This document shows, in pieces, positions 54,973 to 63,262 of a stretch of DNA of 64,000 bases. The first letter of the stretch is position 1. Each line of letters opens with the position of its first letter. This stretch comes from Dyadobacter sp. 676 (GTDB lineage Bacteria > Bacteroidota > Bacteroidia > Cytophagales > Spirosomataceae), in the NCBI RefSeq assembly GCF_040448675.1, contig NZ_CP159289.1:2542001-2606000 (forward strand), in the 5' to 3' direction. The translations under genes were made by a program, and so were the position numbers. A model generated the notes under the pieces. It saw only the letters and a list, made by a program, of their open reading frames with translations. It had not been told where the DNA came from and did no database searches.

Positions 54973-55033
54973 CTCCGTCGGCTAAAACCGACGGTAATAG
55001 ACTATCTTTTGCCGTCGGTTTTAACCGACGGAG
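54973..55033. repeat. Nested inverted repeat (two hairpins)
   Basis: CTCCGTCGGCTAAAACCGACGG (54973-54994) and CCGTCGGTTTTAACCGACGGAG (55012-55033) are complementary over 22 bp with one mismatch. Each half also contains its own hairpin (CCGTCGG/CCGACGG). It lies in the 320-bp gap between PadR and dihydrofolate reductase. The remaining gap shows GATA and GAAA simple repeats just before the next ATG. Confidence 0.8.
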
Positions 55034-55079
55034 ATAGATAGATAGAGAAAGAAAGAAAGAGAAAAAATGATCATTAAAT

Positions 55080-55583
55080 ATGAAACTGCAATTATATATC
55101 ATCGCGGCGATGGCCGAAAATCATGTGATCGGACTGAACAATCACTTACCGTGGCATTTGCCCGATGAATGGGCGCATTTCCGCAAAGTCACTGCGGGGA
55201 AGGCATTCATTATGGGCAGAAAGAGTTTCGAGGCGCCCGACGCGCTGCATTCGGAATACCGGAATGTGATCATTACCTCCCGCCCGCCCGCGCAGGGGAA
55301 GCCGCATGTGGAATATGCCAAAGATATTTCCGAAGCTATTGCGTTACTTTCCGATGAAACCGACGTATTCATATTGGGCGGTGAGAGTATTTTCAGGCAA
55401 ATGCTCCCGCTGGCCGATAGACTGTATCTGACCATTGTACACGCACAAGTAGCAGGCGACGCTTATTTTCCCGCATTCGACCCGAACGATTGGGAATTGC
55501 GGAGTTCAGAATTTCATGGTACTGATAACGATCATCTGTATTCGTTTTCCATGAACCTGTACATCCGCAAGCAACGGGAATAG
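55080..55583 (+). CDS. folA: Dihydrofolate reductase
   Basis: A 167-residue DHFR. It starts 'IIAAMAENHVIGLNNHLPWHLPDEWAHFRKVT' with the conserved W-H-L-P and the acidic residue (Glu in 'DEW' where E. coli has Asp27). 'IMGRKSFE' and 'FILGGESIFRQML' are the NADPH-binding motifs. It reduces dihydrofolate to tetrahydrofolate with NADPH. No thyA gene is next to it, and no operon partner is visible. Confidence 0.95.
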   Translation: MKLQLYIIAAMAENHVIGLNNHLPWHLPDEWAHFRKVTAGKAFIMGRKSFEAPDALHSEYRNVIITSRPPAQGKPHVEYAKDISEAIALLSDETDVFILGGESIFRQMLPLADRLYLTIVHAQVAGDAYFPAFDPNDWELRSSEFHGTDNDHLYSFSMNLYIRKQRE

Positions 55584-55629
55584 CCCCACGATCCTAGCAA
55601 GACTGACCTTGTGCATCAAAAATTAGACG

Positions 55630-58380
55630 ATGACAAGGATTTTTACACTCACCCTACTCCTCCTTTGCTGCTTTGAAAGCAACGCACAGGAACGCTACGG
55701 CAACGAATGGATCGATTACGGGCAGACTTACCTGCGCATCCCGGTGGCGGAATCGGGCGTTTACAAAATTACCGCCGCCGAACTCGCCCGCGAAGGCATC
55801 CCCGTTGATTCGATATGGGCACCGGGCATTCGGTTGTTTGAACATGGCATGGAGGTACCCATCGAAGTCACGGGCGGACCATCGGGCACGTTAGGCCGCG
55901 ATGGGCACATTTTATTTTCAGGTAAAAAGAATGACGGCTATGCGGATACGGCGCTTTATACCAGACCCGACGCCATGCCACATCATTACTATAACCTTTA
56001 CTCCGACACCACCGCCTACTTCCTCACCTGGCAAAACAACAAACATGGACTAAGAACGACGTTCCCTGCTTCCGGCACCATTATCGACAGCTCGGCATTC
56101 CATTGGGAAGAGCCCACGCAGCTTTTTACCTCCCATTACCTTCCGGGCGGGTTCTTCCCCTCGGAAAGCGGCTATGAAACCGGCTCGCTACTCACCGCCT
56201 ATGATGAGGGCGAGGGCTGGACGGGTCCTGAAACGGCCGAACATACGCCTTTTGAAATTGCCCTTAAAACCGATAGGCTCTTCCGCGAAAAGCGATCGGA
56301 TATCGAGTGTAAAATACTCGTCGCAGGCTGGACGCCGGGCGTGCATTCATTTGCGGTATGGCTTGGCAGTGCGCAAAGCTTGAAGCGAAAATTAGCGGAT
56401 TCGAGCATTAACGGCCGGGAAACCAGGGCAATTTCATTTAAAATACACCTGGAAGATTTCGATGAAACCGGACTGCTGACATTAACGCTCCTGCCCGTAG
56501 GCGGGCACGTGTCGGTCTCGTATGCACGCATTCGCTATCCGCAGGCAGGACCGCGCGCTGCGCCCGAACCTATGCATATCGCGCGTCCGCGCATTGTGAA
56601 ATTTTCACGGATCGATCCCGGGACCGAATACCTCGTCATTACGCACCCGCTCATGCGCGTACCCGTGGGCCGGGTCGACGCGGTCGCGGAGTATGCACAT
56701 TATCGTGCTTCCGGCGATGGCGGCGGGTATAAAACGGCGATCGTTTACAGCCATGAACTTTATGACCAGTTCAATGCCGGCCAACCCGGTCCGCAGGGCA
56801 TCCGGAATGTGATCCGGTGGCTGCACGGCGAAGGCAATTTGAAATTCGTATTGCTGGCCGGCAGGTCGACCGATCCTCAGAAAGCGCGTAAAATGAAAGA
56901 TTCATGGCAAACAGATATGGTACCGAATGCAGGCTGGCCGGGTTCGGACATCGCATTGGCTACTAAAAAAGGCGATTTCAATCCGCTCGTTCCGATTGGC
57001 CGCATTAATGCATTGAGCTCCCAACAACTGCTCGACTACCTGCGCAAAGTACAGGCCATGGAGGCGGAACCTGCAAGAGCGGCCTGGCGGAAACAAATAT
57101 TGCATTTAAGCGGAGGAAGGTCGAAGGATGAATTGAATGTGTTCAAATCCTACGCCCAGTCATTCGAAAGGAAACTTGCCAATTCGCCGCTTGCGGTTAA
57201 TGTCGCCACAATTTCAAAGCTGACGGATAACGCGGTCGAGCCGGTCCAAATCGATAAACAGGTTAATGAAGGCCTGGCCCTTGTCACCATATTCGGCCAT
57301 TCCTCCACGGATGTGACCGACATCGATATCGGCCGTGCAACCGATCCCGCGCGGAATTACCGTAACCATCCGCGTTATCCGGCGGTAATCGTGAATGGCT
57401 GTGCGGCGGGCAGTATTTTTTATTCAACCCAAACATTAAGCGGCGACTGGATTTTCGCGCCTGAGAGCGGAGCCATACTCTTTTTGGCACACACTTTCAA
57501 TGGCCCGTCGACCGCCTTGAAACGCTACACCGAAATCTTCTACGAAGTCCTGGCCGATTCCGCATTCACAAGCAAGCCATTCGGCATGATCCGGCAGGAA
57601 GCGATCCGGCGGAACCTGGCACGTAATCCCGGCATTTTGGACAGCATAACTGTACAGCAAATGACACTCCACGGCGACCCGGCCATTCGCATTTTCCCGT
57701 CCCTGCTCCCGGATACCGCCACTTATTCAAGCAAAGAAGACCTTTCCCCGATCATGCAGGTGTTTATCGACGAAAGGGAGCTCGTAAACGGCGACATGGT
57801 TTCCTCAAACCCGGCGGTCCGTATCCGCATTTTCGACGGTCAGCTTCCGGTCGTCGAAAACGATACCGCAATGCTGGCTGTCTGGTTCAAAAAGCAATGC
57901 GAAGGATGTACGGATGTGCGCATACCGCTTCGAAATGCAAGAGGAATGAATGTAAATGGAAAGTTCTATGAAATTATTTTTCAAACCACCTTATCCCCCG
58001 GCACATACCTGCTGACTGTCCAGTGCCGCGATTATACCGGCCATTCGGCGGCGCCTTACCAGATTCGCTTTCAGGTACCGGCACGAAACGGGCAGCTTAG
58101 CGTATCCGTCTCTCCCAATCCCTCGGGACAATGGTTTAGGTTCATCATTCAAAACGACGGGCCGGGCGGCGCCGGACTCGACCTGGTGGTCACGAACACG
58201 GCGGGAACGACGGTTTTCAGGAAACTGTTACATTGTCATACCGGCCGGAACGAGTGGTTCTGGCATCCCGGAACACTTCCGGCCGGACTTTACCACTACA
58301 CCATCGGCACTGTGGAAGGTGCGGGCAACCCGGCATTCCCGTTCAGCTGCGCGCGCGGACATTTGCAATACAGCCCTTGA
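55630..58380 (+). CDS. C25 (gingipain-like) peptidase with T9SS-like C-terminal domain
   Basis: A 916-residue secreted protein (signal ending near FESNAQ). After a beta-rich N-terminal part comes the caspase-like C25 domain (about 330-690): catalytic His557 in 'IFGHSSTD' and Cys591 in 'VNGCAAGS'. A C-terminal Ig-like domain and a T9SS type A-like ending ('SVSPNPSGQW', then 'GLYHYTIG') follow. It resembles PorU, the T9SS sortase, but is shorter (PorU about 1100-1200) and is not adjacent to porV at 63263, so it is more likely an exported peptidase cargo. The ending does not give a clean canonical last strand. Confidence 0.82.
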   Translation: MTRIFTLTLLLLCCFESNAQERYGNEWIDYGQTYLRIPVAESGVYKITAAELAREGIPVDSIWAPGIRLFEHGMEVPIEVTGGPSGTLGRDGHILFSGKKNDGYADTALYTRPDAMPHHYYNLYSDTTAYFLTWQNNKHGLRTTFPASGTIIDSSAFHWEEPTQLFTSHYLPGGFFPSESGYETGSLLTAYDEGEGWTGPETAEHTPFEIALKTDRLFREKRSDIECKILVAGWTPGVHSFAVWLGSAQSLKRKLADSSINGRETRAISFKIHLEDFDETGLLTLTLLPVGGHVSVSYARIRYPQAGPRAAPEPMHIARPRIVKFSRIDPGTEYLVITHPLMRVPVGRVDAVAEYAHYRASGDGGGYKTAIVYSHELYDQFNAGQPGPQGIRNVIRWLHGEGNLKFVLLAGRSTDPQKARKMKDSWQTDMVPNAGWPGSDIALATKKGDFNPLVPIGRINALSSQQLLDYLRKVQAMEAEPARAAWRKQILHLSGGRSKDELNVFKSYAQSFERKLANSPLAVNVATISKLTDNAVEPVQIDKQVNEGLALVTIFGHSSTDVTDIDIGRATDPARNYRNHPRYPAVIVNGCAAGSIFYSTQTLSGDWIFAPESGAILFLAHTFNGPSTALKRYTEIFYEVLADSAFTSKPFGMIRQEAIRRNLARNPGILDSITVQQMTLHGDPAIRIFPSLLPDTATYSSKEDLSPIMQVFIDERELVNGDMVSSNPAVRIRIFDGQLPVVENDTAMLAVWFKKQCEGCTDVRIPLRNARGMNVNGKFYEIIFQTTLSPGTYLLTVQCRDYTGHSAAPYQIRFQVPARNGQLSVSVSPNPSGQWFRFIIQNDGPGGAGLDLVVTNTAGTTVFRKLLHCHTGRNEWFWHPGTLPAGLYHYTIGTVEGAGNPAFPFSCARGHLQYSP

Positions 58381-58419
58381 ACAAGCCCGTGGAATGCCTG
58401 TTTTACCGCTATACCTCAT

Positions 58420-58448
58420 TTTGTTTCCACAAAAACTTATTATTTTTG
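58420..58448 (+). promoter_or_regulatory. Probable promoter of the DUF4290-murA operon
   Basis: TTTG at 58420-58423 and TATTTTTG at 58441-58448 match the Bacteroidota -33 TTTG and -7 TAnnTTTG elements with a 17-base spacer. Transcription would start around 58455, giving a short leader before the TTG start at 58473. Confidence 0.5.
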
Positions 58449-58472
58449 TCCATTATAAAAAAAGATATCCCA

Positions 58473-59183
58473 TTGAAAGAATACGGTAGTAACGTACAAA
58501 AACTTGCCGACCACATCGTCAAGATCGAGGATAAGGCCAAGCGCACACTCTACGCGCACATCCTGGTCGAGCTTATGCGCCAGATACACCCCAACATGCG
58601 GGATAACCAGGATTATACCAACAAACTGTGGGACGACCTGTACATTATTTCCGGTTTCCAGTTGGACGTCGATAGTCCTTTCCCGCCTCCGTCCAAAGAG
58701 GCGCTCGGCAAAAAGCCGCTCCGGGTTGATTATAACCAGCAAAACCTGACGTTCCGCCATTACGGCCGCAATATCGAATTGCTGCTGGAAAAGGCATCGC
58801 AGACCGAGAATCCCGAAGACCGCCTCGCATTCGTTTCCTACATATTTCGCCTGATGCGTTCGTTTTTCAATGCATGGAACAAGGATAACCCCGAAGACAA
58901 CGTTCTACTCAGCCAGCTCGAACAGCTCAGCAAGGGCCGTTTGAAAGAGGAGATCGACTACATCCGCAAGTCGGGGCCTATTGAAGCTGCACCGAAAGAC
59001 CGCAACAACAACCAGGAACGCAACCGTGTGAACCAGATGGGCGGCAACTTCAAAGCCCAGCAAAGCCACAATTCCGACAGACAAAGCGGCAATAACCAGG
59101 GCAATCAAAACCGCAACCGGAACAAATTCTCTAACCGGAGCGGCAACAACCGAAATAACAACCGCAAAAAACCTGGAATGTAA
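58473..59183 (+). CDS. DUF4290 domain protein
   Basis: A 236-residue protein with a TTG start (MKEYGSNVQKLADHIV). The longer frame from 58233 overlaps the peptidase gene and reads as nonsense until this point. DUF4290 covers about 1-185, mostly helices ('AKRTLYAHILVELMRQIHPNM'). The tail is Asn/Arg/Gln-rich and low complexity (about 190-236), likely disordered. Its role is unknown. It lies 45 bp upstream of murA and shares a promoter, an arrangement often seen in Bacteroidota. Confidence 0.88.
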   Translation: MKEYGSNVQKLADHIVKIEDKAKRTLYAHILVELMRQIHPNMRDNQDYTNKLWDDLYIISGFQLDVDSPFPPPSKEALGKKPLRVDYNQQNLTFRHYGRNIELLLEKASQTENPEDRLAFVSYIFRLMRSFFNAWNKDNPEDNVLLSQLEQLSKGRLKEEIDYIRKSGPIEAAPKDRNNNQERNRVNQMGGNFKAQQSHNSDRQSGNNQGNQNRNRNKFSNRSGNNRNNNRKKPGM

Positions 59184-59228
59184 GCTCCGGGTTTTCATTT
59201 TATACAGTCTCAACTGCCCAAAATCTTT

Positions 59229-60536
59229 ATGGCATCATTCAAAATTACCGGGGATCGTCGTCTCAAGGGTGAAATCGTGCCGCAAGGCGCCAAAAACGAA
59301 GCGTTGCAGATCATCTGCGCCGTGCTGTTGACCAAAGAGCCGGTAACGATCCATAACATCCCCAATATCCGCGACGTAAACCAGCTGATTAACCTCCTGG
59401 GCGACCTCGGCGTACGCCGCACCCGCCTGAGCGAGACCTCCATCCGTTTCGAAGCCGACGATATCAACCTTGACTACCTGGAATCGGATTCGTTCCGTCA
59501 GAAAGCCGCCGCATTGCGTGGGTCGGTGATGCTGCTGGGGCCTATGCTGGCGCGTTTCCGCAAAGGACGCATTCCCCGCCCCGGTGGCGACAAAATAGGC
59601 CGCAGAAGACTCGATACGCACTTTTTGGGCTTCGAGAAACTGGGTGCGGAGTTCAGCTATGATGAAGAAGATGGGGGTTTTTACCGTGTCGACGCGGCCA
59701 ATCTGAAAGGCACTTACATGCTTCTGGACGAGGCATCGGTAACCGGTACGGCCAACGTATTGATGGCAGCGGTAATGGCCGAAGGCACTACCACTATTTA
59801 TAATGCGGCTTGCGAGCCTTATTTGCAGCAGCTTTGTAAAATGCTGAACCGCATGGGCGCCAAAATATCCGGCATCGCATCGAACCTGCTCGTTGTGGAA
59901 GGAGTAAGCGAACTCGGCGGGACCGAGCATACCATGCTGCCAGACATGATCGAGATCGGTAGCTTTATCGGTCTAGCCGCGATGACGCAATCGGAGATCA
60001 CCATTAAAGACTGCCACATCCCCGAGCTGGGCATTATTCCCGATGTTTTCAAAAGATTGGGTATCCAAATGGAGTTCCGCGGCGATGATATTTTCATTCC
60101 CGCGCAAGAGCGCTACCGCATCGAAAACTACCTCGACGGCTCCACTTTGTCAGTAGCCGACGCCCCATGGCCCGGTTTCACGCCCGACTTGCTGAGTATC
60201 GTGCTCGTGACGGCTACGCAAGCGCAGGGAACGGTGCTCATCCATCAGAAAATGTTCGAAAGCCGCCTGTTCTTTGTAGACAAACTGATCGAGATGGGCG
60301 CGCAGATTATCCTTTGCGATCCGCACCGCGCAACGGTAATCGGCCATAACCGCGAGACGCAACTCCGCGGTATCCGTATGACATCACCCGACATTCGTGC
60401 GGGGGTAGCATTGCTCATCGCAGCGATGTCGGCCAAAGGCGTGAGCATTATCGACAATATCGAGCAAATCGACCGCGGTTACCAGAATATCGACACTCGT
60501 CTCAACGCAATCGGCGCGGAAATTGTAAGATTGTAA
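59229..60536 (+). CDS. murA: UDP-N-acetylglucosamine 1-carboxyvinyltransferase
   Basis: A 435-residue cytosolic enzyme that transfers enolpyruvate from PEP to UDP-GlcNAc, the first committed step of peptidoglycan synthesis. Lys22 and Asn23 are in 'PQGAKNEALQ'. The active-site loop reads 'PRPGGDKIGRRRLDTHF': the position of E. coli Cys115 is Asp121 here. Such a Cys-to-Asp change makes MurA intrinsically fosfomycin-insensitive in other bacteria (known family fact, inferred here). It is downstream of DUF4290. A palindromic repeat at 60542-60620 follows. Confidence 0.96.
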   Translation: MASFKITGDRRLKGEIVPQGAKNEALQIICAVLLTKEPVTIHNIPNIRDVNQLINLLGDLGVRRTRLSETSIRFEADDINLDYLESDSFRQKAAALRGSVMLLGPMLARFRKGRIPRPGGDKIGRRRLDTHFLGFEKLGAEFSYDEEDGGFYRVDAANLKGTYMLLDEASVTGTANVLMAAVMAEGTTTIYNAACEPYLQQLCKMLNRMGAKISGIASNLLVVEGVSELGGTEHTMLPDMIEIGSFIGLAAMTQSEITIKDCHIPELGIIPDVFKRLGIQMEFRGDDIFIPAQERYRIENYLDGSTLSVADAPWPGFTPDLLSIVLVTATQAQGTVLIHQKMFESRLFFVDKLIEMGAQIILCDPHRATVIGHNRETQLRGIRMTSPDIRAGVALLIAAMSAKGVSIIDNIEQIDRGYQNIDTRLNAIGAEIVRL

Positions 60537-60541
60537 AACAA

Positions 60542-60620
60542 ATGTCAGTCTGGGCGTAGTCGAAGGGCGGTGCACAGTATTCGCTGTGCGGACTGTCTTC
60601 GACTTCGCTCAGACTGACAT
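60542..60620. repeat. Large REP-like inverted repeat, probable terminator of murA
   Basis: ATGTCAGTCTGGGCGTAGTCGAAG (60542-60565) pairs with CTTCGACTTCGCTCAGACTGACAT (60597-60620) at about 22 of 24 positions. A smaller inner hairpin (GCACAG/CTGTGC) lies in the loop. It occupies most of the gap between the convergent murA and DUF1080 genes. The arm sequence is a very common dispersed palindrome in Bacteroidota genomes. Confidence 0.75.
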
Positions 60621-60654
60621 CTTTCGTGTTTGTTCAAACTAACGGCTGACTCGC

Positions 60655-61515
60655 TTACTTCTTCTTCCCGTAGCTACACTTACTATTATCCGCCTTCACA
60701 TAGTACGACTTGTAATTGGTCGCTTTCGGATCCATACAGCCTTTCAGGTCCAATATTTCAACCTTCCTGAATTCGACGGGATGGCTTTCGCTTTGCAGCG
60801 AAATCGAACCGTGATCGAGGAGCTTGCCGGCAATTTTAATGTTGGGATCGGTGTCGCCACTGACGTTGCCGCCCCCTAGCTGCGGCTTATTGTATTCGAG
60901 CACCATTTCTCCATTGGCAAAATGCCGGATCAGTGAATCGCCCAGCACGAGCACTTCGGCGCGTACCCATTGATCGCCATCGTAAGTTTTCGATTTTGAA
61001 TTTACGCAATGCTGTGTGATCAGCTTACCATCCATCACCACATTCGTACCGGGCGTACAGAGGTTGCAGGTAGTGCGCGTTTTTCCGTTCCCGCCCAGCA
61101 ACTGAACCTCGATCGACGCAGGAAAATCCTGGTCCTTGCCCATCGTGGCAGCCGGCTGTCCGTGCACCATAATGCCGCTGTTACGCCACGCCCAGCCCTC
61201 GCCCTTGGGCGCCTGCTCTCCCACGAAACGGTATTCGACGGCAATGCGGTAGTAGGAGAAATCGCCTTTATAGAAAATATGGCCGTATTTTTGTGCAAAA
61301 TCGTCGTATTGATCGTACCGCACCACCATTTTCCCATCTTCTACCCGAAAGGTGTTGTTGTAGTTGTCGTTCAGTTTGTAGCCACGGATTTTGATATCCC
61401 AGCCGTCCAGATTCTTTCCGTTGAAGAGCTGCTTCCATTCTTGTTTGTCGGCATTCTTTTGTGCAAAGGCAGTCAAATAAATCAGGCTGAACAGGATCGT
61501 GAGTTGTAATTTCAT
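60655..61515 (-). CDS. DUF1080 (3-keto-disaccharide hydrolase-like) secreted protein
   Basis: A 286-residue exported protein (signal MKLQLTILFSLIYLTAFA). The DUF1080/concanavalin-like beta-sandwich begins 'QLFNGKNLDGWDIKI' and has the internal 'GWAWRNSGIMVHGQPAATMG', 'ASIEVQLLGG' and 'RIRHFANGEMVLEYNKP'-like region. The family includes 3-keto-glycoside hydrolases that act with Gfo/Idh/MocA oxidoreductases on disaccharides and glycosides. Its partner is not adjacent here. Confidence 0.9.
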   Translation of the reverse strand: MKLQLTILFSLIYLTAFAQKNADKQEWKQLFNGKNLDGWDIKIRGYKLNDNYNNTFRVEDGKMVVRYDQYDDFAQKYGHIFYKGDFSYYRIAVEYRFVGEQAPKGEGWAWRNSGIMVHGQPAATMGKDQDFPASIEVQLLGGNGKTRTTCNLCTPGTNVVMDGKLITQHCVNSKSKTYDGDQWVRAEVLVLGDSLIRHFANGEMVLEYNKPQLGGGNVSGDTDPNIKIAGKLLDHGSISLQSESHPVEFRKVEILDLKGCMDPKATNYKSYYVKADNSKCSYGKKK

Positions 61516-61730
61516 GGATACAGGTAAAGTTAAGATTGCGTTGGCAGGATTTTGTACAACATTAATTGGATTAAATCACCACTGCCGTAAAGATACGACT
61601 TCACGATCCATTCTTCGGAGGCCGACACATATTAAAGACGCAGGTTTTTTGGGACGAAAAAATCGGAAGGTGGTAATGATTCGTAGCCGACTTCACATCA
61701 ACAGGAGCCAGGGGCTCCGATTTCAAATCT

Positions 61731-61841
61731 CATGAGCGTAAAAACGACAGAAGAATCACCCTTTTCTGGTTTCGCCGCGACCTCCGGCTGCACGACAATA
61801 CCGGGCTTTATTACGGGAGAAGCGGGCCGATCTGTGCGTAG
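61731..61841 (+). pseudogene. Photolyase/cryptochrome N-terminal remnant
   Basis: In the frame beginning at 61731, about 23 codons (61749-61814) read 'RRITLFWFRRDLRLHDNTGL', the conserved N-terminus of DNA photolyases. It is followed by a few unrelated codons and a stop at 61839. The ATG at 61732 is in another frame. No further photolyase sequence is seen up to 61903. The rest of the 387-bp gap has no supportable gene. It looks like a truncated gene stub. Confidence 0.7.
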
Positions 61842-61902
61842 AATATAGTTTGCCCGCAAAGCGCACGATCGCAGTGAAACGTTCCCGAACGAAAGCGGAT
61901 AG

Positions 61903-63192
61903 CTATTTTCCCCCGGCGACGACCGTCAGCATATCGTCGGGACTCAAATAGCGGTTAGCCATTTCCATCACTTCTTCGGCTGTCGTGGCGTGGATGCGGT
62001 CGATATATTGATTGAAAAAATCGGCGGGCAGGTTGTCCAGCAGTAATATTTTGCGGCGGTCGGCGACCTCAAACGCGGTATTCAACGATCCCGCGAATTC
62101 ACCGGCCATAAAGCTTTTTACAGTCTGCAATTCCCCGGCACCTACCGGCTCGGTTTGCAGCCGGCGAATCTCCTTTTTGATTTCGTCGATCGTTTGCTGT
62201 GTAAACTCCTTCTTCACATCCGTCCCGATCATGAGATATCCCTCGTTACGCAACGTCGCCAAATGTGACGAAATGCCGTAGGTAAGTCCTTTTTCTTCGC
62301 GGATATTCTTCATCAGCCTCGATCCGAAATAGCCGCCCAGGATTTCATTCGTGACGAGCATTCTGAAATAGTCGGGATGCTGGCGGTTAAAAAGCACGCG
62401 GCCCATCCGGATGGACGATTGAACGCTCTCCTGCCTCTCCACTACCGCCTCCTGTCCCTGATAAACGCCCGAAGGCGCATAGGATACCGCAGTACCGCCT
62501 GTGCTAACGGCGCCCTGGCCCAATGTTGCGTTAATGAGCCGGACATCCGCCTCCGAGACCTGTCCCGCGAGCACTACCGTGAATTTGCTATTCTTTATAA
62601 AACGCTCGTAATGTGCCTTCACAGCATCGATTCCCAACGCTTCGATTCCCTTCTCGCTCTGACTCTGCCCGTAAGGATGTTCATTCCCAAAAAGGCGTGC
62701 CCTGAACTCCGTGGTAGCCAGGTAAGCGGTCTTTTCCTTGTTTACCTTCAAGTTCTGAAGGGTAATATTTTTTAGCTCCTGAAATTCCTTTTCGGGAAAT
62801 CTCGGGCTGCCGATCAGCTTTTGGACAACCGGCAATACGTCCGGCAAAAAGCGCGACAGGCAATACACCACGACGCCGACGCGGTCAGGGGTGTGGGTCA
62901 TTTCGGTAAATGCGCCCAGGCGGTCGAAAGCCTCGCTGATTTCCTGCGATGTCATCCCGCCGGCCCCTTCCGGCAACATTTTGATCGCGAAATACGATGC
63001 CGCCACCTCTCTCTCGTACCAGCTGCCTGCTTCGAAAATGCATTCCAGGCGTACAACCGGCTGCTCTCCGATATTGATCACATGCACCGCCAGGCCATTA
63101 TCCAGCGTGTAAGTTTGAGGGTCTGGCAGATTTACGGTTTGAATGACTTTGAAATCGGGGGCAATGGTACGGTCCGGCAACATGGGCAGCAA
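61903..63192 (-). CDS. M16 metallopeptidase family protein, non-catalytic subunit
   Basis: A 429-residue two-domain M16 (insulinase-like) protein. The zinc motif HxxEH is absent; the matching place reads 'ASYFAIKMLPEGAGG'. It keeps the partner motif with conserved Arg and Tyr in 'GGYFGSRLMKNIREEKGLTYGI'. In M16B peptidases such a chain pairs with a catalytic HxxEH chain, here not visible. No signal peptide is evident. It lies 70 bp downstream of porV on the same strand. Confidence 0.85.
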   Translation of the reverse strand: MLPMLPDRTIAPDFKVIQTVNLPDPQTYTLDNGLAVHVINIGEQPVVRLECIFEAGSWYEREVAASYFAIKMLPEGAGGMTSQEISEAFDRLGAFTEMTHTPDRVGVVVYCLSRFLPDVLPVVQKLIGSPRFPEKEFQELKNITLQNLKVNKEKTAYLATTEFRARLFGNEHPYGQSQSEKGIEALGIDAVKAHYERFIKNSKFTVVLAGQVSEADVRLINATLGQGAVSTGGTAVSYAPSGVYQGQEAVVERQESVQSSIRMGRVLFNRQHPDYFRMLVTNEILGGYFGSRLMKNIREEKGLTYGISSHLATLRNEGYLMIGTDVKKEFTQQTIDEIKKEIRRLQTEPVGAGELQTVKSFMAGEFAGSLNTAFEVADRRKILLLDNLPADFFNQYIDRIHATTAEEVMEMANRYLSPDDMLTVVAGGK

Positions 63193-63262
63193 TGAGTATA
63201 AAAAAACGAATGACGTTGCAATAACGCCATTCGTCCTGAAAAAATTAAATTTCTGGCAGTGC

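Noticed and set aside
61499..61735. Plus-strand 78-codon frame before the photolyase remnant
   Set aside because: It has no signal, domain or family resemblance and starts inside the opposite-strand gene's beginning.
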